In this document: one piece after another, positions 1 through 7,710 of the stretch
How the letters are laid out: every line of letters begins with the position of its first letter
Numbering within the stretch: position 1 is the first letter of the stretch
Origin: Propionivibrio sp.
GTDB lineage: Bacteria > Pseudomonadota > Gammaproteobacteria > Burkholderiales > Rhodocyclaceae
Length of the DNA: 15,872 bases
Direction of reading: 5' to 3'
Assembly: GCA_017990155.1 (NCBI GenBank)
Contig: JAGNOM010000026.1
Location: forward strand, 1 to 15,872
Program-made: the position numbers and the translations under genes
Notes under the pieces: model-generated
Database searches by the model: none
Told to the model about the DNA's origin: nothing
What the model saw: the letters and a program-made list of their open reading frames with translations, nothing else

Positions 1-127
1 CACCACCAAACTTCTTCGACAGGATCGTCGTGATCGCCGCCGTCAGCGTCGTCTTGCCATGATCAACGTGACCAATCGTGCCAACGTTTACGTGCGGCTT
101 CGTACGCTCAAATTTTGTCTTGGCCAT
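1..127 (-). CDS. tuf: Elongation factor Tu, N-terminal 42 residues (partial, runs off the left edge)
   Basis: EF-Tu is the GTPase that delivers aminoacyl-tRNA to the ribosomal A site. The reverse complement begins ATGGCCAAGACAAAATTTGA and reads MAKTKFERTKPHVNVGTIGH, followed by VDHGKTTLTAAIT. The P-loop (G1) motif GHVDHGKT is at about residues 19-26. The ATG is fixed by homology and by an AAAGGA ribosome-binding site in the 25-base gap after fusA, so it is probably co-transcribed with fusA as in other str operons. The 3' part is outside the window. This is the second tuf gene of the cluster; the first ends at 15745. The two fragments cover opposite ends of the protein, so their identity cannot be tested here. 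Confidence 0.97.
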   Translation of the reverse strand, partial: MAKTKFERTKPHVNVGTIGHVDHGKTTLTAAITTILSKKFGG

Positions 128-152
128 ATACAGTATCCTTTACCCAAAAACG

Positions 153-2246
153 TTATTTCTTGTTGATCACAGCTTCGGCGACATTCTTAGGCGCCTCGAC
201 GTAGTGCTTGAACTCCATTGAATAGGTCGCGCGCCCCTGCGAGAGAGACCGGACAGTCGTTGAGTACCCGAACATCTCAGCTAAGGGCACTTCCGCCTTA
301 ATTGCCTTGATGCCACCAGGAATATCGTCCATCCCTTGAACAACCCCACGACGCCCGGAAAGATCACCCATGATATTGCCCATGTATTCTTCTGGAGTTT
401 CGACCTCGACTGCCATCATCGGCTCTAGCAGGGTAGGCTGGGCTTTACGCATCCCCTCCTTGAAAGCCATCGACGCCGCCATGCGGAACGCGTTTTCATT
501 CGAGTCCACGTCGTGATACGAACCATCGAACAGGGTAAATTTCATATCCACCGTCGGGAATCCAGCGAGAACGCCGCTCTTGACCGCGTCTTGCAACCCC
601 TTATCGACGGCGGGGATGTACTCTCTCGGAACCGTACCGCCCTTGATTGCATCGACGAACTCGTAACCCTTGCCAGCCTCATTTGGCTCAATCTTGAGCC
701 AAACATGACCAAACTGTCCGCGACCGCCGGACTGCTTGACGAATTTGCCCTCCTGCTCAACCGCCTTTTTGATGCACTCACGGTAAGCCACTTGTGGGGC
801 GCCAATATTCGCATCGACGCCAAATTCGCGCTTCATCCGATCAACGATGATTTCGAGGTGCAATTCACCCATCCCTGAAATAATCGTTTGTCCGGACTCC
901 TCGTCGCTACGAACGCGGAACGACGGATCTTCCTGCGCCAAGCGCCCTAGCGCAATACCCATCTTTTCCTGATCAGCCTTGGTCTTGGGCTCAACAGCGA
1001 TGTGGATCACCGGCTCGGGAAACTCCATCCGCTCCAGAGTTATGACTGCAGCTGGGTCGCAAAGCGTCTCGCCTGTCGTCACCTCTTTCAGACCCACACA
1101 CGCGGCGATGTCACCCGCTAAAACTTCCTTAATTTCTTCACGGTTATTGGCATGCATCTGCAAGACGCGACCAATGCGCTCTTTTCGCCCCTTAATCGGG
1201 TTGTATATCGTATCCCCGGATTTCAGAACGCCCGAATAAACGCGTATGAAAGTCAATTGACCAACATACGGGTCAGTCATCAGCTTGAAAGCCAATGCAG
1301 AGAACTTTGCGCTATCCGACGCTTCACGAGTATCAGGCTCACCGTTCTCCTTTTCGCCACCAACAGGTGGAATATCCACCGGCGACGGAAGCAGATCGAT
1401 GACAGCGTCGAGCATCCGCTGCACCCCCTTATTCTTGAAGGCGGTTCCGCAGAGCATTGGCTGGATTTCGCACGCAATCGTCCGATCCCGCAACCCCTTG
1501 AGAACTTGCTCTTCAGTCAAGTCCCCCGCCTCGAGATACCGATCCATCAGATCCTCAGACGACTCAGCCGCGACTTCGACCATCTTGCTGCGCCACTCGC
1601 CAGCCAACTCCTGCAACTCGGCAGGGATCTCGCGGTAGTCGAATTTCATCCCCTGGGACGCCTCGTCCCAGAAAATCGCCTTCATCTTGACAAGGTCAAC
1701 AACCCCCTGAAAGTAGTCCTCTTTGCCAATCGGAATTACGATCGGCACCGGATTCCCCTTCAGGCGCGTCCGCATTTGCTCGACGACCTTGAAGAAGTCA
1801 GCCCCCTGGCGGTCCATCTTGTTCACAAACGCCAGGCGCGGGACCTTGTATTTGTTAGCTTGACGCCAAACCGTCTCGGACTGCGGCTGCACGCCACCGA
1901 CGGCGCAGTAAACCATGCAGGCACCATCCAACACTCGCATCGAGCGCTCGACTTCGATGGTGAAGTCCACGTGCCCCGGAGTATCAATGATGTTGATACG
2001 ATGCTCGGGACGCTCGGCATCCATACCCTTCCAGAAACACGTCGTCGCAGCCGAAGTGATCGTAATCCCCCGCTCCTGCTCTTGCTCCATCCAGTCCATG
2101 GTTGCAGCGCCATCGTGAACTTCACCAATCTTGTGACTGACACCGGTGTAATACAGGATGCGCTCGGTCACCGTCGTCTTGCCGGCGTCAATATGCGCGC
2201 TGATACCGATATTGCGGTAGCGGTCGATAGGAGTTTTACGTGCCAC
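153..2246 (-). CDS. fusA: Elongation factor G
   Basis: EF-G is the ribosomal translocase GTPase; with RRF it also splits post-termination ribosomes. The protein is about 697 residues, normal for proteobacterial EF-G (E. coli 704). G motifs are visible: AHIDAGKT at residues 17-24, RGITI (switch I) at 59-63, DTPGH at 88-92 and NKMD at 142-145. Domains II to V follow without a break, ending VINKK. The start chosen is a GTG at 2246, which gives (V/M)ARKTPIDRYRNIG, the conserved N-terminus, with AAGG about nine bases upstream. An in-frame TTG at 2261 would add five non-conserved residues. The G1 loop is followed by V26, where E. coli has Thr (TTVTERI against TTTTERI), a mild substitution. The gene lies 62 bases after rpsG and 25 before tuf. 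Confidence 0.98.
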   Translation of the reverse strand: MARKTPIDRYRNIGISAHIDAGKTTVTERILYYTGVSHKIGEVHDGAATMDWMEQEQERGITITSAATTCFWKGMDAERPEHRINIIDTPGHVDFTIEVERSMRVLDGACMVYCAVGGVQPQSETVWRQANKYKVPRLAFVNKMDRQGADFFKVVEQMRTRLKGNPVPIVIPIGKEDYFQGVVDLVKMKAIFWDEASQGMKFDYREIPAELQELAGEWRSKMVEVAAESSEDLMDRYLEAGDLTEEQVLKGLRDRTIACEIQPMLCGTAFKNKGVQRMLDAVIDLLPSPVDIPPVGGEKENGEPDTREASDSAKFSALAFKLMTDPYVGQLTFIRVYSGVLKSGDTIYNPIKGRKERIGRVLQMHANNREEIKEVLAGDIAACVGLKEVTTGETLCDPAAVITLERMEFPEPVIHIAVEPKTKADQEKMGIALGRLAQEDPSFRVRSDEESGQTIISGMGELHLEIIVDRMKREFGVDANIGAPQVAYRECIKKAVEQEGKFVKQSGGRGQFGHVWLKIEPNEAGKGYEFVDAIKGGTVPREYIPAVDKGLQDAVKSGVLAGFPTVDMKFTLFDGSYHDVDSNENAFRMAASMAFKEGMRKAQPTLLEPMMAVEVETPEEYMGNIMGDLSGRRGVVQGMDDIPGGIKAIKAEVPLAEMFGYSTTVRSLSQGRATYSMEFKHYVEAPKNVAEAVINKK

Positions 2247-2308
2247 TATAATAGCCTTCAAAAATAAAGAACGATCGTCTGCGATGACGCAAGAACGATA
2301 GAAACAAA

Positions 2309-2779
2309 TCAGAATCTAAAGTGAGCAAACGCCTTGTTGGCGTCCGCCATGCGGTGAACCTCATCGCGTTTCTTAACCGCGCCGCCGCGATTCTCAGCAG
2401 CCTCAAGCATCTCTGCTGCCAAACGCTGCCCCATCGACTTCTCCGAACGCTTGCGCGCGGCCTCGCGCAACCAGCGCATAGCCAAGGCCATACGGCGACT
2501 TGGACGAACCTCAACCGGAACCTGATAGTTTGCACCACCAACACGGCGGCTCTTAACCTCAACAAGCGGCTTGACGTTGCTCATCGCAAGCCCGAACACC
2601 TCAATCGGATCTTTACCGCCTTTAGCAGCAATCAAATCAAACGCGCCGTACACGATGCGCTCGGCAACCGATTTTTTCCCGCTCATCATCAGGGTATTCA
2701 CAAACTTCGAAACTTCGACATTCCCGAACTTTGGATCAGGCAAAATATCGCGTTTTGGGACTTCACGACGACGTGGCAT
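2309..2779 (-). CDS. rpsG: 30S ribosomal protein S7
   Basis: S7 nucleates assembly of the 30S head on the 3' major domain of 16S rRNA and lines the E site. At 156 residues it has the usual bacterial length. It starts MPRRREVPKRDILPDPKFGN and contains the conserved GGANYQVPVEV segment at about residues 81-91 and a C-terminal region ending AFAHFRF. The ATG at 2779 is preceded by a GAGAGG ribosome-binding site. In E. coli, S7 is the translational repressor of the str operon and binds the rpsL-rpsG spacer. The spacer here is 97 bases and holds a candidate hairpin, annotated separately. Confidence 0.98.
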   Translation of the reverse strand: MPRRREVPKRDILPDPKFGNVEVSKFVNTLMMSGKKSVAERIVYGAFDLIAAKGGKDPIEVFGLAMSNVKPLVEVKSRRVGGANYQVPVEVRPSRRMALAMRWLREAARKRSEKSMGQRLAAEMLEAAENRGGAVKKRDEVHRMADANKAFAHFRF

Positions 2780-2806
2780 ATCAACCTCTCAATTATTAAT
2801 TCAGCT

Positions 2807-2836
2807 GAAGGATGGCAGCGAAGCAAGGCCACCTTC
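2807..2836 (-). promoter_or_regulatory. Hairpin in the rpsL-rpsG spacer, candidate S7 translational operator
   Basis: On the mRNA strand GAAGG-UGGC pairs with GCCA-(U)-CCUUC: nine base pairs with one bulged U, closing an 11-base loop. It lies about 28 bases upstream of the rpsG ATG. The structure is seen directly in the sequence. S7 feedback on the rpsL-rpsG spacer is established for E. coli, but this primary sequence does not look like the E. coli site, so the regulatory role is inferred from position and structure only. Confidence 0.35.
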
Positions 2837-2876
2837 TCGACCGCCCACCGGAGCGACCACTTACTCAAAGGAAAAA

Positions 2877-3254
2877 CTAGGCAGCCTTCGGACGCTTAGT
2901 ACCGTATTTTGACCGACTCTGCTTGCGATCCTTGACGCCCTGGGTATCCAAAGAACCACGCACTGTATGGTAACGAACACCAGGCAAATCCTTGACACGA
3001 CCACCGCGGATCAGAACCACCGAGTGCTCTTGAAGGTTATGCCCCTCTCCGCCGATATACGAAATGACCTCAAACCCGTTGGTCAACCGCACTTTGCTCA
3101 CTTTACGCAAAGCGGAGTTCGGCTTTTTCGGCGTCGTGGTATAGACACGCGTACAAACACCGCGTTTTTGAGGACAGTTCTCAAGAGCGGGCACTTTGCT
3201 CTTGGCTTTTACAGCCTCTCTTGGTTTGCGCACTAGCTGGTTTATGGTTGGCAT
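2877..3254 (-). CDS. rpsL: 30S ribosomal protein S12
   Basis: S12 sits at the decoding centre of the 30S subunit and controls accuracy of tRNA selection. At 125 residues it has the normal length. It begins MPTINQLVRKPREAV and ends SKYGTKRPKAA. The two loops where streptomycin-resistance changes occur, TTPKKPNSALRK (K43, which is K42 without Met) and GGRVKDLPGVRYH (K88), are both wild type, predicting streptomycin sensitivity at this locus. D89 in KDLPG is the residue methylthiolated by RimO in E. coli. The ATG at 3254 has AGGGA upstream. The stop is TAG. It is the first gene of the str group, 165 bases behind rpoC. Confidence 0.98.
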   Translation of the reverse strand: MPTINQLVRKPREAVKAKSKVPALENCPQKRGVCTRVYTTTPKKPNSALRKVSKVRLTNGFEVISYIGGEGHNLQEHSVVLIRGGRVKDLPGVRYHTVRGSLDTQGVKDRKQSRSKYGTKRPKAA

Positions 3255-3312
3255 ATTTCTATCCCTAAATCCTTACAGCCACAAACCTGAGCAGCTTGTG
3301 ACCCACTGAGAA

Positions 3313-3338
3313 CCAAGGCAATCAGAAGATCGCCTTGG
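3313..3338 (-). promoter_or_regulatory. Strong 11-bp hairpin upstream of rpsL
   Basis: On the mRNA strand CCAAGGCGAUC pairs with GAUUGCCUUGG around a UUCU loop: eleven pairs including one G-U. The bases after it (UUCUCAG) are not a U-tract, so it is not a convincing intrinsic terminator for rpoC. Its 5' base lies next to where a transcript from the candidate promoter just upstream would begin, so it could form the 5' end of a str mRNA. It could also be an intercistronic processing or pausing structure. Confidence 0.5.
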
Positions 3339-3354
3339 CGACATTTTTATAACA
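3339..3354 (-). promoter_or_regulatory. Candidate extended -10 promoter for the str group
   Basis: On the minus strand TGTTATAAA gives a TGn-TATAAA extended -10, with the hexamer at 3351-3346. A start at G3339 would lie six bases after the hexamer. No good -35 is seen at 16-18 bases upstream, which extended -10 promoters tolerate. In E. coli the str operon has its own promoter separate from rpoBC, so a promoter in this 165-base spacer is plausible. It is unproven, and read-through from rpoC remains possible. Confidence 0.35.
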
Positions 3355-3419
3355 GATACGGGCAATGATTAGCCCGAACCGACAAAGACCGGCGATTCTA
3401 TGACCAAACTGCTATCAAG

Positions 3420-6400
3420 TCAACCAACCGGGGACTCTTGCGCGCTTCCGACTGCAGTCGCTGCATTGGACTCGATTTCTTGCGCAGCCATATCCGACCC
3501 CGCTGCGTTGCTCTTTCGCATTCGGTGGAATGCCAACCCAGTCCCGGCGGGGATCAGGCGCCCAACGATGACGTTTTCCTTGAGGCCGCGAAGTTCATCC
3601 CGCTTGCCCATAATAGCGGCCTCGGTAAGCACACGGGTCGTTTCCTGGAAGGACGCCGCAGAGATAAACGAATCGGTCGATAACGACGCTTTGGTAATGC
3701 CGAGCAGTACAGGCTCATACGACGCCGTCAGTTTACCAACAGCGTGCATTCGATCGTTTTCATCGAGAAGGTGGGCACGCTCGACCTGTTCGCCACGGAT
3801 AAACTTGGTATCGCCCGGGTCAACAACCAGCGCCCGACGGAGCATCTGCCGAACGATCACCTCAATGTGCTTGTCGTTGATCTTTACGCCCTGCAAGCGA
3901 TACACATCCTGCACTTCGTCCGTGATATAGATTGCCAATGCCTCAACACCCTGAAGTCGCAGTATGTCATGCGGATCCGGCGCACCATCGACGATCAACT
4001 CACCTTTATTGACCACCTGGCCGTCATGCACTAGTACATGTTTGTCTTTGGGAATGAGATACTCGTGCGTTGCGCCGTCCAAGTCAGTAATCACCAAGCG
4101 CTGCTTGCCCTTGGTATCTTTCCCGAACGACATGGTCCCGGTGAATTCCGCGAGCATACCCGCGTCTTTCGGCGTTCTGGCTTCGAACAATTCAGCGACC
4201 CGAGGCAAGCCCCCGGTGATATCGCGAGTTTTCGCCGATTCCTGCGGGAGGCGGGCAAGCACGTCACCCACGGAGATCTGCTGCCCGTCGAGCACAGTAA
4301 TAATTGCGCCGACCTGGAAGGTAATCGTCACGGCATGATCGCTACCGTGCATGCGGACCTCTTCTCCGTCCGCATCAAACAGCTTGACCTGTGGGCGCAA
4401 TCCCTTGGTTTGCCCCTTACCTCCACGCTTAGGATCAATTACGACGAGTGTGGAAAGACCAGTAACTTCGTCGATCTGCTTGGCGACCGTCACACCCTCT
4501 TCGACATTTTCAAACTTTACCAGGCCAGAATACTCGGCAATGATCGGGCGTGTGTGCGGATCCCAAACCGCGAGCTTCGTCCCGGCCTTGACCTGCTGTC
4601 CATCCGCAACCTGCAAGGTGGAACCGTAGGGAACCTTATGCTTTTCGCGCTCACGGCCGTTCTCGTCGGTAATCAGTACTTCGCCCGATCGCGTAATGAC
4701 AATCTTCTCGCCCTTCGCGCTTGTCACATAGCGCATCGTCGAGGTGAAGCGAACAACGCCAGCACTCTTGGTTTCAACCTGGCTCGCGACAGCCGCTCTG
4801 GACGCTGCACCGCCGACGTGGAACGTCCGCATCGTAAGCTGCGTGCCCGGTTCGCCGATCGACTGCGCCGCGATAACGCCAACCGCTTCTCCGACGTTAA
4901 CCAGGGTGCCGCGCCCCAAATCACGCCCATAGCACTTGGCACAAAGGCCGTATCGGGTATCACAGGTTAGCGGGGTACGAACCTTCACCTCATCAACCCC
5001 AAGCTGATCTATGAGGTCACACAAGTCCTCGCTGATCAGGGTACCTGCTTCGATGATGGTTTCGTCCGTCTCGGGGTTGACAACATCGACAATGGTCACT
5101 CGCCCAAGGATGCGCTCCCTCAGCGGCTCGATGACCTCGCCGCCTTCGATCAGCGCCTTCATGGTCACACCATTTTCTGTACCGCAGTCGTCTTGAATGA
5201 CAACCAAGTCTTGAGTCACATCGACCAATCGACGCGTGAGGTAACCAGAATTCGCGGTTTTAAGCGCTGTATCCGCCAACCCCTTTCGCGCACCGTGTGT
5301 CGAAATGAAGTACTGCAGAACGTTCAAACCTTCACGGAAATTGGTTGTGATCGGCGTCTCGATAATCGAGCCATCGGGCTTGGCCATCAAGCCGCGCATC
5401 CCGGCCAGCTGCCTGATCTGGGCAGCGGAACCGCGAGCACCGGAGTCAGCCATCATGTAAATGGAATTGAAGGATTCTTGCTTGACTTTTTTTCCGTGGC
5501 GGTCCGTTGTTTCCTCGTGACCAAGTTGCTCCATCATGACCTTGGCGACCTGATCCCCGGTCCGACCCCAGATATCGACCACCTTGTTGTAGCGCTCACC
5601 GTTGGTCACCAGACCATTGGTGTACTGACTTTCGATCTCTTTAACTTCCTTTTCAGCCGAGGCAATGATCTCGCTCTTTTGCGTGGGAACAAGCATGTCG
5701 TCCGAGCAGATCGAAATCCCCGCACGAGTCGCAAGGCGGTAGCCGTTCTGCATGAGCTTGTCGGCAAAGATTACAGTCTCTTTCAACCCGCAACGACGGA
5801 ACGCCGCGTTGATCAGCTTGGAGATTTCCTTTTTCTTTAGAGGCCGATCGAGAACGCTAAACGGGAGTCCCTTCGGCAGGATTTCGGAGAGAAGCGCCCG
5901 GCCAGCAGTCGTTTGGTAACGGGTTACCTTTTCCTGCCATGCGCCGTCCTGATCCTTGTCGAACTCTCTGATACGGACAGATATCTTCGCGTGAACTTCA
6001 AGTTCCCCAGCGTGCATCGCGCGAGTCACTTCGGCAAGGTCAGAAAAGACCATCCCCTCGCCTTTGGCATTGATTCGCTCGCGCGTCGCGTAGTAGAGAC
6101 CAAGGACGATGTCCTGGGACGGAACGATGATCGGTTCGCCGTTTGCCGGTGAAAGAACATTATTCGACGCGAGCATCAGCGTCCGTGCTTCCATTTGCGC
6201 TTCGAGCGACAATGGGACGTGCACGGCCATCTGGTCACCGTCAAAGTCGGCGTTGAACGCCGCGCATACCAGCGGATGCAACTGGATCGCCTTGCCCTCG
6301 ATCAACGTCGGTTCAAACGCCTGGATACCAAGTCGGTGCAGCGTCGGGGCGCGGTTGAGCATAATCGGATGCTCACGGATAACCTCTTCGAGGATATCCC

Positions 6401-7625
6401 ACACGACCGGCTCCTGCATTTCAACCATCTTCTTGGCCTGCTTGATGGTCGTAGCCAAACCCATGATCTCGAGGCGGTTAAAAATGAATGGCTTGAACAG
6501 TTCAAGAGCCATGAGCTTCGGCAAACCGCACTGGTGCAATTTGAGCTGAGGTCCAACGACGATAACAGAGCGCCCGGAGTAGTCGACGCGCTTGCCGAGC
6601 AGGTTTTGACGGAAACGCCCCCCCTTGCCCTTAATCATGTCCGCGAGCGACTTGAGCGGACGCTTGTTCGCGCCGGTCATGGCCTTACCACGTCGTCCGT
6701 TGTCGAGCAGCGAGTCCACCGCTTCCTGCAGCATTCGCTTTTCGTTGCGCACGATAATTTCCGGCGCCTTCAATTCAAGCAATCGCTTCAGGCGATTATT
6801 GCGATTGATCACGCGGCGATACAGATCGTTTAGGTCGGACGTCGCGAATCGACCGCCATCCAGAGGAACGAGCGGCCGCAAATCCGGAGGAAGAACCGGT
6901 AGCACTTCCAGGACCATCCACTCGGGCTTGATACCCGACTTCTGAAAGCCTTCCAGAATCTTCAAGCGCTTGGAGAATTTCTTGCTCTTGGTCTCGGATG
7001 TGGTCGTCTCAAGTTCGGAACGCAAACGATCGACTTCACTCGGAAGATCAATAGAGCGCAGCAACTCGCGGATGCCTTCCGCGCCCATTGCGGCGTAGAA
7101 ATCGTCGCCGTACTCTTCGACCTTCGCGAGACAATCGTCTTCTGTCAGCAACTGGCCACGGGTGAGCGGTGTCATCCCCGGATCGCAGACGACGAACGCC
7201 TCGAAGTACAAGACTCGTTCGATATCGCGCAAGGTCATGTCAAGAACCATGCCGAGGCGGCTCGGCAAGCTCTTCAGGAACCAGATGTGCGCGACGGGCG
7301 AAGCCAGTTCAATATGGGCCATCCGCTCGCGCCTGACCTTGGACAAGGTCACTTCAACACCGCATTTTTCGCAGATCACACCGCGGTGCTTCAATCGCTT
7401 GTACTTACCGCAAAGGCATTCGTAGTCCTTGATCGGTCCAAATATCTTGGCGCAGAACAACCCGTCACGCTCCGGCTTGAAGGTGCGGTAGTTAATCGTC
7501 TCCGGCTTTTTTACTTCACCATAAGACCAGGACCGGATCTTGTCCGGCGAGGCAAGGCCGATGGTAATCGCGTCAAACTGCTCTTCTTGCGTTACCTGCT
7601 TAAACAAATCAAGCAATGCTTTCAT
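3420..7625 (-). CDS. rpoC: RNA polymerase subunit beta'
   Basis: Beta' forms the clamp and half of the active site of RNA polymerase. The protein is 1401 residues (E. coli 1407). The catalytic motif NADFDGD lies at 458-464, with the Mg-binding aspartates D460, D462 and D464 in the same numbering as E. coli. The zinc ribbon cysteines are C70, C72, C85 and C88, and the second zinc site is C814, C888, C895 and C898. The trigger-loop segment TMRTFHVGG is at 931-939, and the large insertion found inside the proteobacterial trigger loop is present. The C-terminal tail after AGTGLAFHRMRK is variable, as in relatives. The ATG at 7625 has GGAG upstream. It lies 85 bases after rpoB. Confidence 0.99.
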   Translation of the reverse strand: MKALLDLFKQVTQEEQFDAITIGLASPDKIRSWSYGEVKKPETINYRTFKPERDGLFCAKIFGPIKDYECLCGKYKRLKHRGVICEKCGVEVTLSKVRRERMAHIELASPVAHIWFLKSLPSRLGMVLDMTLRDIERVLYFEAFVVCDPGMTPLTRGQLLTEDDCLAKVEEYGDDFYAAMGAEGIRELLRSIDLPSEVDRLRSELETTTSETKSKKFSKRLKILEGFQKSGIKPEWMVLEVLPVLPPDLRPLVPLDGGRFATSDLNDLYRRVINRNNRLKRLLELKAPEIIVRNEKRMLQEAVDSLLDNGRRGKAMTGANKRPLKSLADMIKGKGGRFRQNLLGKRVDYSGRSVIVVGPQLKLHQCGLPKLMALELFKPFIFNRLEIMGLATTIKQAKKMVEMQEPVVWDILEEVIREHPIMLNRAPTLHRLGIQAFEPTLIEGKAIQLHPLVCAAFNADFDGDQMAVHVPLSLEAQMEARTLMLASNNVLSPANGEPIIVPSQDIVLGLYYATRERINAKGEGMVFSDLAEVTRAMHAGELEVHAKISVRIREFDKDQDGAWQEKVTRYQTTAGRALLSEILPKGLPFSVLDRPLKKKEISKLINAAFRRCGLKETVIFADKLMQNGYRLATRAGISICSDDMLVPTQKSEIIASAEKEVKEIESQYTNGLVTNGERYNKVVDIWGRTGDQVAKVMMEQLGHEETTDRHGKKVKQESFNSIYMMADSGARGSAAQIRQLAGMRGLMAKPDGSIIETPITTNFREGLNVLQYFISTHGARKGLADTALKTANSGYLTRRLVDVTQDLVVIQDDCGTENGVTMKALIEGGEVIEPLRERILGRVTIVDVVNPETDETIIEAGTLISEDLCDLIDQLGVDEVKVRTPLTCDTRYGLCAKCYGRDLGRGTLVNVGEAVGVIAAQSIGEPGTQLTMRTFHVGGAASRAAVASQVETKSAGVVRFTSTMRYVTSAKGEKIVITRSGEVLITDENGREREKHKVPYGSTLQVADGQQVKAGTKLAVWDPHTRPIIAEYSGLVKFENVEEGVTVAKQIDEVTGLSTLVVIDPKRGGKGQTKGLRPQVKLFDADGEEVRMHGSDHAVTITFQVGAIITVLDGQQISVGDVLARLPQESAKTRDITGGLPRVAELFEARTPKDAGMLAEFTGTMSFGKDTKGKQRLVITDLDGATHEYLIPKDKHVLVHDGQVVNKGELIVDGAPDPHDILRLQGVEALAIYITDEVQDVYRLQGVKINDKHIEVIVRQMLRRALVVDPGDTKFIRGEQVERAHLLDENDRMHAVGKLTASYEPVLLGITKASLSTDSFISAASFQETTRVLTEAAIMGKRDELRGLKENVIVGRLIPAGTGLAFHRMRKSNAAGSDMAAQEIESNAATAVGSAQESPVG

Positions 7626-7662
7626 TTTTCACTCCATTCGGGGTGACAACCCAATTCTTTGA

Positions 7663-7691
7663 GCCGCAAAACCTGCGGCAGAAACTTCTGC
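7663..7691 (-). other. Two overlapping hairpins in the rpoB-rpoC spacer
   Basis: On the mRNA strand GCAGA-AGUU-UCUGC is followed at once by GCCGCA-GGUUU-UGCGGC. The two stems share two bases (7678-7679), so full versions of both cannot form together. There is no U-tract, so this is not a terminator. The role is unknown; mRNA stability or ribosome spacing between the two subunit genes is possible. Confidence 0.4.
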
Positions 7692-7710
7692 ATCTATTCG
7701 CGCGACGCGA

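Noticed and set aside
1152..2267. 371-residue plus-strand reading frame opposite fusA
   Set aside because: It lies antisense to the conserved EF-G N-terminal domains and shows no recognisable family; it is a codon-bias shadow.
2268..2298. Direct repeat AAGAACGAT in the rpsG-fusA spacer
   Set aside because: Two short copies in 62 bases are within what chance allows, and no function is suggested.
3313..3338. Intrinsic terminator for rpoC
   Set aside because: The stem is strong, but no U-tract follows it on the coding strand.
4038..4970. 310-residue plus-strand reading frame opposite rpoC
   Set aside because: It is fully antisense to conserved beta' sequence, with no family resemblance.
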